Positions 6,797 to 13,818 of a DNA stretch of 18,424 nucleotides are shown here, piece after piece. Source of the stretch: JARRNJ01 sp037385045 (GTDB taxonomy: Bacteria; Pseudomonadota; Gammaproteobacteria; JASBUN01); NCBI GenBank assembly GCA_037385045.1, contig JARRNJ010000059.1, positions 1 to 18,424 of the forward strand. Reading direction: 5' to 3'. Under the pieces are notes generated by a model. The model was not told the origin of the DNA. It made no database searches and saw nothing but the letters and a program-made list of their open reading frames with translations. Made by a program: the position numbers and the translations under genes. Every line of letters begins with the position of its first letter. The stretch's first letter is position 1.

Positions 6797-7321
6797 ATGG
6801 ACGATGAGACGAATCCCGCAGCGGACGGTGTGGCCGACGAGATCCGCGCCTTCCGGGACGGGTTTGCCAGCGTGATACTGGCCACTGTGGACGACGCCGG
6901 AGAGCCCCATTCCAGCTATGCTCCGAGCGTTGTCGACCCTATGGGTTGTTTCCATGTGTTCGTCAGTGCGCTGGCGCAGCACACCCGCAACTTGCAGGCC
7001 AACGGTCGTGCCGGCGTGCTGCTCATTGAGAGCGAAGCGGATGCGGCCAATGTTTTCGCGCGTCGGCGCCTGACCTGGAATTGCCGGGCCGAGGTCGTGG
7101 ACCGTGAGCAGGCGCAGTGGGGACAGATATTGGACGTTTTCGCCGCCCGCTTCGGCGCACTGGTGGCAACGTTGCGGCAATTGGCGGACTTTCAGCTGGT
7201 GCGGCTGGTGCCGTTTTCCGGGCGCTACGTGCGCGGCTTCGGCCAGGCGTTCAGCCTTGAGGGTCCGTCGCTGGAGCACATCCATCACCTGGGGCCGGAG
7301 GATTTGCCGCCGCAGGGCTAA
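6797..7321 (+). CDS. HugZ-like pyridoxamine 5'-phosphate oxidase-fold protein
   Basis: The protein of 174 residues has the split-barrel FMN-binding fold of the pyridoxamine phosphate oxidase superfamily. The segments FASVILATVDDAGEPHSSYA, FHVFVSALAQHTRNLQ and AGVLLIESEADAANVFARRR are the HugZ/HutZ-type pattern. FQLVRLVPFSGRYVRGFGQA matches the end of the barrel, where heme-utilisation proteins carry VRGFG. Relatives bind flavin or heme and take part in heme degradation; whether this one degrades heme is unproven, since no heme transport genes are nearby. The ATG at 6797 has GGGAAG seven bases upstream. A TACAAT at 6760-6765 could be its -10, without a good -35. It converges on the CBS gene. 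Confidence 0.85.
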   Translation: MDDETNPAADGVADEIRAFRDGFASVILATVDDAGEPHSSYAPSVVDPMGCFHVFVSALAQHTRNLQANGRAGVLLIESEADAANVFARRRLTWNCRAEVVDREQAQWGQILDVFAARFGALVATLRQLADFQLVRLVPFSGRYVRGFGQAFSLEGPSLEHIHHLGPEDLPPQG

Positions 7322-7333
7322 CCCGCGGCGCGG

Positions 7334-7744
7334 TCACTCCACCTGTTTCATGAGTCCGCGCAGGGCCAGGTCCTTGAAGCCGACCATACCCACCACCTGG
7401 CGGTTGTCCAGCACCGGGACGCGGGTGATGTCGAAGCGTTCCAGCAGCCGCGCGCAATAGCGAATGTCCATGTCGGGGTCCACGCTGACCACCGGCTTGG
7501 CCATGATCTCGTAGGCGTTGACCCGCGCGGGAGCGCGGTCCCGGCCGAGCACGTGGCGGGCAATGTCGGAGATGAGCAGCAGGCCGTATTCGTCGTTGGC
7601 ATGGCGCCGGTCGACGATCAGCGCTTCCGCTCCGGTTTGCTGCATGCGCCGCAGCGCATCGGCGATGGTGGTCATGCCGTCGACGATTTCGAAGTCGGTG
7701 CGCATGACGTCGCGTACGCGCACCAGGGCGTGCTCCCGGTTCAT
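7334..7744 (-). CDS. CBS-pair domain protein, 136 aa
   Basis: The whole protein is a tandem CBS (Bateman) module. CBS1 is about residues 10-65 (VRDVMRTDFEIVDGMTTIAD, then AEALIVDRR and YGLLLISDIARHVL). CBS2 is about residues 78-132 (AYEIMAKPVVSVDPDMDIRY, then ITRVPVLDNRQVVGMVGFKD). Such modules bind adenine nucleotides or related ligands and regulate a partner. The ATG overlaps the stop of the PII-like gene by four bases, so the two are translationally coupled. It is the last gene of the operon with the two DUF1538 membrane proteins, so the likely partner is that transporter. No catalytic domain is attached. The ligand cannot be predicted. Confidence 0.93.
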   Translation of the reverse strand: MNREHALVRVRDVMRTDFEIVDGMTTIADALRRMQQTGAEALIVDRRHANDEYGLLLISDIARHVLGRDRAPARVNAYEIMAKPVVSVDPDMDIRYCARLLERFDITRVPVLDNRQVVGMVGFKDLALRGLMKQVE

Positions 7745-8091
7745 AGTTTTTCCTCCACCACTTCGGTCAGGCTCTGGATCTGCGCCGCCACCCCGACGGC
7801 GTCCTCCACGTCCAGTTGGAACGCGATCCCGGTGCCGGGACTGCTGTCGAACTCGGCCACCTCGGCGATGGTCTCGAGAATGGTGCGGGCGAGGTGCTCC
7901 TCGACCAGGAACAACAGCATGTCCCGTTGCGTTTCCAGGCTCAAGCCGAAGAACGTCTTGGCCTGCTTGAGCCCTTCGCCACGGGCCTGGGTGAGCACCG
8001 TGGCCCCGGTGGCCCCGGCGTTACGGGCCGCCTCCAGGACCTTTGAGGTCTTGTCGTCGTCGACCAGGGCAATCAGCAGTTTGAAGTGCAT
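7741..8091 (-). CDS. PII-like regulatory protein, 116 aa
   Basis: The product starts MHFKLLIALVDDDKTSKVLE and continues with ARNAGATGATVLTQARGEG, the beta-alpha-beta start of the PII (GlnB/GlnK) ferredoxin-like fold. A T-loop-sized segment (GLKQAKTFFGLSLETQRD, about residues 40-57) follows, without the uridylylated tyrosine motif of GlnB. The second half (MLLFLVEEHLARTILETIAE) ends in GTGIAFQLDVED, a variant of the GDGKIFV B-loop. PII-like proteins are usually trimers that sense nucleotides and bind a transporter or enzyme. The ATG at 8091 has GAGGAGG seven bases upstream. It sits two bases after the DUF1538 gene and overlaps the CBS gene. The role as a regulator of the DUF1538 pair is inference. 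Confidence 0.85.
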   Translation of the reverse strand: MHFKLLIALVDDDKTSKVLEAARNAGATGATVLTQARGEGLKQAKTFFGLSLETQRDMLLFLVEEHLARTILETIAEVAEFDSSPGTGIAFQLDVEDAVGVAAQIQSLTEVVEEKL

Positions 8092-8093
8092 GG

Positions 8094-8873
8094 CTAATCC
8101 TCCTCTTGGGGCCGGATGCCCCGCTTGGCCCACCAGCTACCCAGTTGTGCGTAGCCGATCACCGTAATGATGGGGAACAGGCTCGCGAATGCAATCAACC
8201 CGAAGCCGTCCAGCAGCGGGCTGCGGCCCGGCACGGTGGCGGCGAGTCCGAGCCCCAATGCCGTCACCAGCGGCACGGTGACCGTGGAGGTGGTCACACC
8301 GCCCGAGTCGTAGGCCAGGGCCACGATGGTACGCGGGGCGAAAATGGTCTGCAGGATGACAATCACGTAACCGGCGACGATGTAGTACTGCAGCGGGGTG
8401 CCGGTGACGATGCGAAAGGTGCCCAGCGAGATGCCGACGGCGACGCCCACGGCCACGGCGATGCGCAGGCCCCAGACGCTGATGGTACCGGCCGAGACTT
8501 CTCTTGCCTTGATGGCCACCGCGATCAGCGAGGGTTCGGCGATGGTGGTGGCGAAGCCGATGGCCGCGCCGAACAGATAGACCCACTTGTAGTCCTGCCA
8601 GTGCAGGGCCGTCGCCACGTGGGTTACGCCGTCGAATATGAACCGGGGGTCGGTGAGCTGTTGTGCCATCAGCTTGCCGAGCGGAAACAGCGCCTGCTCC
8701 AGTCCCTGCAGGAACAGGGCCAGTCCGACGACCACGTAAACGAAGCCGATCAGCACCCGGCGCAGGTTGGGAATCGGGCGGCGGATCACCAGCAGCTGGA
8801 AGCCGAGAATGATCGCGGCGATGGGCAATACGTCACGCAGCGTCGCCATGAAAGTCAGAATCATCGCGTGCAT
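8094..8873 (-). CDS. DUF1538 membrane protein, second paralogue (UmpAB type)
   Basis: This inner-membrane protein of 259 residues has about six to seven hydrophobic spans. Family motifs include GFATTIAEPSLIAVA (about residues 106-120), LAYDSGGVTTSTVTVPLVTA and LLDGFGLIAFASLFPI. DUF1538 pairs have been reported (from memory, UmpAB of Halomonas) to work together as a Na+(Li+,K+)/H+ antiporter. The gene follows its paralogue with a five-base gap and precedes the PII-like gene by two bases, so it is in the middle of a tight operon. The start ATG at 8873 lacks a clear ribosome site, which suggests coupling to the gene before it; ATG 8864 is an alternative. The transport activity of this particular pair is inferred. 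Confidence 0.9.
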   Translation of the reverse strand: MHAMILTFMATLRDVLPIAAIILGFQLLVIRRPIPNLRRVLIGFVYVVVGLALFLQGLEQALFPLGKLMAQQLTDPRFIFDGVTHVATALHWQDYKWVYLFGAAIGFATTIAEPSLIAVAIKAREVSAGTISVWGLRIAVAVGVAVGISLGTFRIVTGTPLQYYIVAGYVIVILQTIFAPRTIVALAYDSGGVTTSTVTVPLVTALGLGLAATVPGRSPLLDGFGLIAFASLFPIITVIGYAQLGSWWAKRGIRPQEED

Positions 8874-8878
8874 GGGCG

Positions 8879-9616
8879 CTATCCGTAGAGCATGCCGTAG
8901 CCCATGACGAAAATCATGGGCGTCAGCGAGGCGAAGGCGATCAGCCCGAAACCGTCGATCATGGGATTGCGGCCCTTGATGCTGGAGGCGAGACCGACGC
9001 CCAGGGCGGCCACCAGGGGCACCGTGATGGTGGACGTGGTCACGCCACCGGAGTCGTAGGCGATACCGATGATCTGTGCGGGGGCGAACGCGGTCATCAC
9101 GACCACGCCCAGGTAGCCGCCGATGATCAAATACTGGATCGGCCAGCCGCGGATGATGCGCAGCACGCCCACGGCGATGGCGAAGCCCACCGACAACGCA
9201 ACGGTGAGGCGCAGGCCGGTGGCGTAGGCGGTGCGCGCGTCGGGGCGATTGACGATGACGCCCCCTTCGGCGGCCACCTGTGCCGCTTCCTTGGCAACCG
9301 CGATCAGCGCCGGTTCGGCGACGGTGGTACCGAAGCCCAGCGCGAAGGCGAACGCCAGCAGCCAGAACAGACTGCCTTTGCGGGCGAACGCATAGGCCAT
9401 GGATTCGCCCAGGGGAAACAGGCCCAGCTCCAGCCCGCGCACGAACAGGCTCAGGCCCGCCAAGACCAGCAGCGTTCCCGACAACAGGCCGCCCAGGTCG
9501 GGGATGGGCTGGCGCAGCACCAGTCCCTGGAAGAAGGCGATGACCAGGATGATGGGTAGAAGATCGCGGAAACTATCGAACAGCGTGTTGAGCAGCGCGC
9601 GCAGGTAATTCGTCAC
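8879..9616 (-). CDS. DUF1538 membrane protein, first paralogue (UmpAB type)
   Basis: This first gene of the operon encodes 245 residues with a GTG start at 9616 (MTNYLRALLNTLFDSFRDLL) and only a weak ribosome site (GAG). It shares FGTTVAEPALIAVA, IAYDSGGVTTSTITVPLVAA and MIDGFGLIAFASLTPM with its neighbour, so the two arose by duplication. They probably form a heteromeric membrane complex, consistent with the reported two-subunit cation/proton antiporter activity of the family. An acidic-to-neutral insert (about residues 115-130) distinguishes it from the second paralogue. A promoter probably lies in the 110 bases after the HAD gene stop, but no element there is convincing. Confidence 0.9.
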   Translation of the reverse strand: MTNYLRALLNTLFDSFRDLLPIILVIAFFQGLVLRQPIPDLGGLLSGTLLVLAGLSLFVRGLELGLFPLGESMAYAFARKGSLFWLLAFAFALGFGTTVAEPALIAVAKEAAQVAAEGGVIVNRPDARTAYATGLRLTVALSVGFAIAVGVLRIIRGWPIQYLIIGGYLGVVVMTAFAPAQIIGIAYDSGGVTTSTITVPLVAALGVGLASSIKGRNPMIDGFGLIAFASLTPMIFVMGYGMLYG

Positions 9617-9725
9617 ATCGTCACTCGCGGTCGGAGATCGCCGGGCATTGCCTCACTACTAGGTGATTGTGCCACGATGCGCAAGCTTTTTGGGCCATCG
9701 GCATCCGTCGGCGGCACTATAGCGC

Positions 9726-10454
9726 TCAGCGGTCGCCCGCCGCGGCCCCGGCGGCGGCCTCGTCGTGTTGCAGCCAGCGCAGAAACGCCCGCAGGTCCTC
9801 GACCATAACATCCGGTGGCGCCAGTTCCGCCGGCCACGGTTTTGCTTCGCGGTTGACCCACACGGTGGCCATGCCTACGGCGCGTGCCGCTTCCACGTCC
9901 AGCCACGGGTCGTCGCCCACGTGCATCGCTTGTTCGGCGGCGGCGCCGGCATGGGCCAGCGCCTGGACGAACATATCCGGCGCTGGCTTGGCGGCGCCGA
10001 CCGAAGCGGCGGTGAGGGCGAAATGGAAGTGCTTTCCCAGCGGTGTTCGATGCACGTCCGCATTGCCGTTGGTGACAGACACCAGCGTGTGGTGCGCCCT
10101 GAGAACCTCCAGTACCGCGCTTACCTCGGGGTATGGCGTCACGCGGTTGCGGGCCTGCAGGAACACTTCGGTGGCCTGTTCCGCCCAGTGTCCGGGGTGG
10201 CCGTGGCCGGCAAGCAGCTGACGCAGCGATTCCAGGCGCAGGGCGGTGAAGTCGTGAGCCAGCTCCGGTTGCGAACGCGCCGTGGCGATCCGGTGCCGGC
10301 GCAGGCTGTCGACGTCGTGGGCGGCGGTCAAGGCGCGGGCGCGCCGCTCGAGCCAGCGGAAGTGTTCCGCTTCGGCCGCGGCGATCACCGGCGCGCACGG
10401 CCATAAGGTGTCGTCGAGGTCCAGTGTGATCAGCGTAGGTCGAGGTGTCGGCAT
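9726..10454 (-). CDS. HAD-superfamily phosphatase, YigB-like
   Basis: This hydrolase of 242 residues carries all four HAD motifs: the nucleophile pair in TLDLDDTLWP (D12, D14), the threonine in VSVTNGNAD, the lysine in AAKPAPDMF, and the acidic motif HVGDDPWLDVEAARAVGMAT. The LDLDDTLWP start, TNGN motif and HVGDD spacing match the YigB group, whose E. coli member dephosphorylates the riboflavin precursor 5-amino-6-(5-phosphoribitylamino)uracil. Substrate assignment by similarity is only moderately safe in this superfamily. An alpha-helical cap lies between residues 18 and about 100. The ATG at 10454 starts exactly at the conserved N-terminus; its ribosome site (GGA) is weak. It is 82 bases downstream of the old-yellow-enzyme gene on the same strand. 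Confidence 0.88.
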   Translation of the reverse strand: MPTPRPTLITLDLDDTLWPCAPVIAAAEAEHFRWLERRARALTAAHDVDSLRRHRIATARSQPELAHDFTALRLESLRQLLAGHGHPGHWAEQATEVFLQARNRVTPYPEVSAVLEVLRAHHTLVSVTNGNADVHRTPLGKHFHFALTAASVGAAKPAPDMFVQALAHAGAAAEQAMHVGDDPWLDVEAARAVGMATVWVNREAKPWPAELAPPDVMVEDLRAFLRWLQHDEAAAGAAAGDR

Positions 10455-10536
10455 CAGGGTGTCCGTCGGGTAAACCGCGTTCTCCGGCCCGTGGCAAATC
10501 GCGGGGTCTGCAGCGGACGCCGGGCGCGCGGCGCGA

Positions 10537-11604
10537 TCAGCGCGGCTTCGCCCGTTCGTACTGGGGCGGCCAGGGAAACTCAGCGCCCAGTTCCCGGGCC
10601 GCGTGCATGGGCCAATACGGGTCGCGTAGCAGTTCGCGGGCCAGGAACACCGCATCGGCCAGTCCGGTGGCGACGATCTGCTCGGCCTGGACCGGGTCGG
10701 TGATCAGCCCGACGGCCCCGGTGGCGATGCCGACTTCGCGCCGCACCGCAGTGGCGAAGGGTGTCTGGTAGCCGGGCCCGACCGGCATGGTGGCGTCCGG
10801 GACCAGGCCGCCGCTGGAACAGTCGATCAGATCGATACCTGCGTCCTTGAGCCGTTGCGCCAGCTGCAAGGACTGTTCGAGATCCCAGCCGCCCTCCACC
10901 CAGTCGGTGGCGGAGATGCGGGTGAATACCGGCAGGTGTTGGGGCCAGACTTCGCGCACCACGTGGGCAATCTGCATGGGCAGGCGGACGCGGTCTTCCA
11001 GCGTGCCGCCGTATTCGTCCTCGCGCCGGTTACTGAGCGGCGACAGGAACTCGTGCAGCAGGTAGCCGTGGGCCATGTGAATTTCCACCACTTCGAATCC
11101 GGCGTCCCGGGCCCGCAGCGCAGCGGCGCGAAACTGTTCGGCGACCTGTTCTATGTCCGCCGCCGACATGGCGCGCGGCACGTTGTGGCCGGGGGCAAAG
11201 GGCAGGGCGCTTGGCGCCAGTGGCTCCCAGCCGCCGTTCTCCGGCCGGATCGGACCGCCGCCGCGCCACGGCACGTCGGTGGAGCCCTTGCGCCCGGCAT
11301 GGGCCAGTTGGATCGCCGGCACCGCACCCTGCTGGCGAATGAACGCGGCGATGCGCGCCAGCGCCTCGGCGTGGGCGTCGGACCAGATGCCGGAGTCCCA
11401 GGGGCTGATGCGCCCCTCCGGGGATACGCCGGTGGCTTCCACCATCACCAGTCCGGCGCCGCCTACCGCGCGGCTGCCCAGGTGCACCAGATGCCAGTCG
11501 GTGGGCATGCCGTCCTCGGACGAGTACTGGCACATGGGAGAGACGAAGATCCGGTTGCGGAATTCCAGTTCGCGCAATTGCAGCGGGTTGAACAGTTTCG
11601 CCAT
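10537..11604 (-). CDS. Old yellow enzyme family NAD(P)H:flavin oxidoreductase (YqjM/XenA-like)
   Basis: This FMN-dependent ene-reductase of 355 residues has a TIM-barrel fold. It shows the thermophilic-like (YqjM/XenA) signature: Cys25 and Tyr27 in SPMCQYSSEDG, and the substrate-anion pair with Tyr in EIHMAHGYLLHEFLSPLSN (H176, H179, Y181). IQLAHAGRKG and the C-terminal phosphate-binding AVGLITDP and ADAVFLARELLRDPYWP are also present. It would reduce activated C=C bonds such as those of enones or nitro-compounds; its natural substrate is unknown. Two in-frame ATGs occur (11610 and 11604). The second is chosen because AAGGA lies six bases before it, whereas it abuts the first. TACAAT at 11674-11669 (minus) is a possible -10. 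Confidence 0.94.
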   Translation of the reverse strand: MAKLFNPLQLRELEFRNRIFVSPMCQYSSEDGMPTDWHLVHLGSRAVGGAGLVMVEATGVSPEGRISPWDSGIWSDAHAEALARIAAFIRQQGAVPAIQLAHAGRKGSTDVPWRGGGPIRPENGGWEPLAPSALPFAPGHNVPRAMSAADIEQVAEQFRAAALRARDAGFEVVEIHMAHGYLLHEFLSPLSNRREDEYGGTLEDRVRLPMQIAHVVREVWPQHLPVFTRISATDWVEGGWDLEQSLQLAQRLKDAGIDLIDCSSGGLVPDATMPVGPGYQTPFATAVRREVGIATGAVGLITDPVQAEQIVATGLADAVFLARELLRDPYWPMHAARELGAEFPWPPQYERAKPR

Positions 11605-11722
11605 GATCATTCCTTACCGGTTCAAGGGTGGAAGCGCCGCGGTGCGCCGGGGTGCTGGATCGGGTCAAATTGTAGTGCAAGCACCCGTCCGGATTCGACC
11701 CCGCGTGCCGAATGCGCCGTGC

Positions 11723-12934
11723 TTATCCGTCGCTGGCGTCGTCCACGGCAATGCGCATGGCATCGAAATCCAACCGCACGCGGCAACCGGTGAACAAATC
11801 GTGAGCCAGCACCGCGCCGATGCGGAAGCCGAAACGGCGTTCCAGGGGAAAATCGGCCAGCAGCACGCCCGGCACTTCACGCCTGCAGAAATTGTCGAGG
11901 CACAACTCGGCGACGCGCAGCGGGTGGGCATTGACTGCACCGCCGCCACCGTACCCGGTGCGCGGCTCGCCGCCCGACAGCGCCAGACCGGCGGCATCGA
12001 CGGTGTCCGGCGGCACGGCCACTGCGGTGCCGGCCATGCCGGTGTCGATCAGCGCCAAGGTGTGGTGGGTGTCGTTCAGCGTGGTTTCCGTGACCAGGTA
12101 GTGGGTGCCCGCCCACCAGAAGCGCGCACCGCGCCCGGCGTCCGCATACCGGGTTTGTCCGCCGGGTTCCAGGGTCAGCGCCCTCCGCCGGTAGTCGAAT
12201 GTGCAGCGGAAACGCGCCAGCACGCCGGTGCCGAGGACGCCGTCGATGGGTGTGGCGGGAAAGAAATCGTGGAACTGGGTTCCCAGGGCCAGGGTGCATA
12301 CCGGAACGTGGTCTACGCGCGTTTGCTCAAGCTGCAGATGCTCGGCCCGTCCGTAACGCACGTGCGCGGGCTGCCCGCCGGCGAAACGGCTCGGCTCGGT
12401 GGCGCCGGTGCGGATTTCCGCCGCGGCGGCAACACCCGGATCCAGCAGCACCATGTCGGCGCCGGTGTCCACCATCAGGTGCACTTCGCGCCCATTCACC
12501 CGCGCCGCAATCACCGGGGCGGGCGTGGCTGCCAGCCACGGCAGGACGGCGGCTCCGGCCTCTGCGTGCAGCGTGTAAGGGCGCAGCGGGCCGAAATCGC
12601 GCAAGGCGTTGGCCAGGGCCCGGCGCCCGGTGGCGGCGTAGCTTACGGCCGCGGCGGAGAAGTCGCCGCTGCGGTACCACGCTTCCGCCAACAGCGCTTC
12701 GACCGGGGAAGCACCGGGTCGCGCGCCGCGGAGTTGCAGCAGCCGGCGGATCGCCTCGTCGAGTCGGTTGTCCAGCAGCGCCAGGCGGGCCCGCTGCAGG
12801 GCCACGGCCGGGTGGGCATGGTCCAGCTCGTCGAACAGGACCGCGGCCTCGTGCAGGCGCCCGGCCAACATGAATTCCTCGGCAAGGCGCAGCCGTTCCT
12901 GGGGCGGCCGGCCGGGCGGTGGTGAATGCGTCAT
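11723..12934 (-). CDS. Retropepsin-like aspartyl protease with helical repeat N-terminus
   Basis: This protein of 403 residues has an N-terminal helical, TPR-like region (about 10-110; ERLRLAEEFMLAGRLHEAA, LLDNRLDEAIRRLLQL, EALLAEAWYRSGDFSAAA). It is followed by two aspartic-protease lobes. The catalytic triads are VDTGAD (D156) and IDTGMAG (D297). IDGVLGTGVLARF and IGAVLAHDLF are the matching psi-loop segments. Both lobes are in one chain, like pepsin, whereas most bacterial retropepsins have one. I see no signal peptide, so it should be cytoplasmic unless the start is wrong; the start at 12934 has GGAG only two bases upstream. Function and substrate are unknown. It lies 63 bases downstream of the antitoxin-domain gene. 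Confidence 0.85.
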   Translation of the reverse strand: MTHSPPPGRPPQERLRLAEEFMLAGRLHEAAVLFDELDHAHPAVALQRARLALLDNRLDEAIRRLLQLRGARPGASPVEALLAEAWYRSGDFSAAAVSYAATGRRALANALRDFGPLRPYTLHAEAGAAVLPWLAATPAPVIAARVNGREVHLMVDTGADMVLLDPGVAAAAEIRTGATEPSRFAGGQPAHVRYGRAEHLQLEQTRVDHVPVCTLALGTQFHDFFPATPIDGVLGTGVLARFRCTFDYRRRALTLEPGGQTRYADAGRGARFWWAGTHYLVTETTLNDTHHTLALIDTGMAGTAVAVPPDTVDAAGLALSGGEPRTGYGGGGAVNAHPLRVAELCLDNFCRREVPGVLLADFPLERRFGFRIGAVLAHDLFTGCRVRLDFDAMRIAVDDASDG

Positions 12935-12997
12935 GGCTCCACTGTACCGGAACCGGCGCGGCGTTGCCGAGCCCGGTGCCGACCGCGCGGATGGCGC

Positions 12998-13390
12998 CTA
13001 CCAGGATCCGGTGCCGTTGAGGTGATGCATGATGCTTTCCATGCTTTCGACGCCGCCGACCAGCATCACTTCCAGTGGGGTGCGGTTGCCGAAGAACGCG
13101 TTGGGCGTGGTGATCCAGTAATTGCCCACCTGGGTGTTGTGGGGATAGATGCTCGCCACCGCATTCTGGATGCGGAGAATGTAGTGGGCGCGCAGCAGGC
13201 AATCCTGATCGTCGGGCAGCGCAGCGCCGCCCATGCGGTAACGGCTCATGGCCCGGGGCCGCGTCTCGGCCGGCAGTCCCATGAGGATGATCTGATGCTC
13301 CGGCTCCACGCCCCAGTCGGACAGGATCTGGACAATGGTTTGCGCCAGTTCCATGCGCTGTTGTGAGTCGAGATTGTCCAGCTCGTTCAT
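12998..13390 (-). CDS. MbcA/ParS/Xre-type antitoxin-domain protein (orphan)
   Basis: This protein of 130 residues ends with WITTPNAFFGNRTPLEVMLVGGVESMESIMHHL. That is the DUF2384 toxin-binding domain of MbcA/ParS antitoxins, where FGGRTPL-x-VML is diagnostic. The N-terminal part (QQRMELAQTIVQILSDWGVE, then MGLPAETRPRAMSRYRMGGA) is the helical Xre-like region that helps bind DNA and dimerise. In complete systems such proteins neutralise an adjacent RES-domain toxin. No RES gene lies beside it here: the downstream gene is the retropepsin-like protein and upstream is a gene remnant. The start ATG at 13390 has GGTGA six bases before it. It may be a solitary regulator rather than an antitoxin. Confidence 0.85.
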   Translation of the reverse strand: MNELDNLDSQQRMELAQTIVQILSDWGVEPEHQIILMGLPAETRPRAMSRYRMGGAALPDDQDCLLRAHYILRIQNAVASIYPHNTQVGNYWITTPNAFFGNRTPLEVMLVGGVESMESIMHHLNGTGSW

Positions 13391-13475
13391 GGCAAGTCAC
13401 CGACGTGTCACTGGGGTCTTCCGGTTGTGCCGGGAGCCGTCGCAAACAGCCGTCGTGCGGTACCGGCGGCGGGCG

Positions 13476-13500
13476 CCCTTGCCGGGGCACCCGGCAAGGG
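13476..13500. terminator. Strong hairpin upstream of the antitoxin-domain gene
   Basis: CCCTTGCCGG and CCGGCAAGGG form a perfect 10-bp stem with a 5-base loop (GGCAC). No T-run follows on either strand. It lies between the gene remnant (ending 13509 on the minus strand) and the antitoxin-domain gene start at 13390, so it may be the old terminator of the remnant or a regulatory RNA fold in the leader. Confidence 0.4.
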
Positions 13501-13508
13501 GGCACAGC

Positions 13509-13754
13509 CTAGCACAACACGTTTGACCGCGACAGCGGCGCCGGGTTCGTCTGCGCAGCGACGACCGTCACCAGCCTGCCGCGCGGTTGGCGTTGGGCGG
13601 GGGTTTCCAGCGCCTGGGGGATTTCCTGCAATGGCAGGGTGGTGATCGGCAGCAGCCGGATGGCGCCGGCGACGATCACGCCGGCCAGGGAATCGGCCAT
13701 GCGCGCCAGATCGTCCTGGGCCCGGCGGTGGCCCGATAGAAGGCGAACAGACGG
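13509..13754 (-). pseudogene. Remnant of a zinc-type quinone oxidoreductase/alcohol dehydrogenase C-terminus
   Basis: The minus-strand frame reads AQDDLARMADSLAGVIVAGA, then IRLLPITTLPLQEIPQALET and RQPRGRLVTVVAA. This matches the last part of zinc-binding (MDR) quinone reductases and alcohol dehydrogenases, where LARMA-x-L-x-x-G-x-LRP, FPL-x-x-IPEAL and RGKVV appear in this order. The cofactor domain and catalytic N-terminus are missing. In a second frame, the bases just upstream read VRLFAFYRATA, hinting at a frameshift. It begins immediately after the terminator of the PEP-CTERM gene, with no ribosome site, so it is most likely a decayed 3' end left after a deletion or insertion. The assignment rests on pattern recognition over about 55 residues. 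Confidence 0.5.
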
Positions 13755-13760
13755 ACGCTG

Positions 13761-13792
13761 AAAAAACACCGGCGCCAATCGCGGCGCCGGTG
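13761..13792 (-). terminator. Intrinsic terminator of the PEP-CTERM gene
   Basis: On the minus strand a perfect 10-bp stem (CACCGGCGCC/GGCGCCGGTG) with a 6-base loop is followed directly by TTTTTT. It starts 26 bases after the stop of the PEP-CTERM gene. This is the clearest rho-independent terminator in the window. Confidence 0.93.
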
Positions 13793-13818
13793 CGAGGGGA
13801 GGGTTGATGCGCGCGGGG

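Noticed and set aside
8106..8888. Plus-strand open frame opposite the second DUF1538 gene
   Set aside because: Asp/Gly/His/Gln-rich shadow of a membrane protein gene; the minus strand has the conserved DUF1538 motifs.
9664..9680. Sigma-54 promoter before the DUF1538 operon
   Set aside because: TGGCAC occurs on the minus strand, but the -12 position has no GC at the required N10 spacing.
11153..12925. Long plus-strand open frame of 590 codons
   Set aside because: It lies opposite the old-yellow-enzyme and retropepsin genes, both with clear family motifs; it is a high-GC antisense shadow with low-complexity composition.
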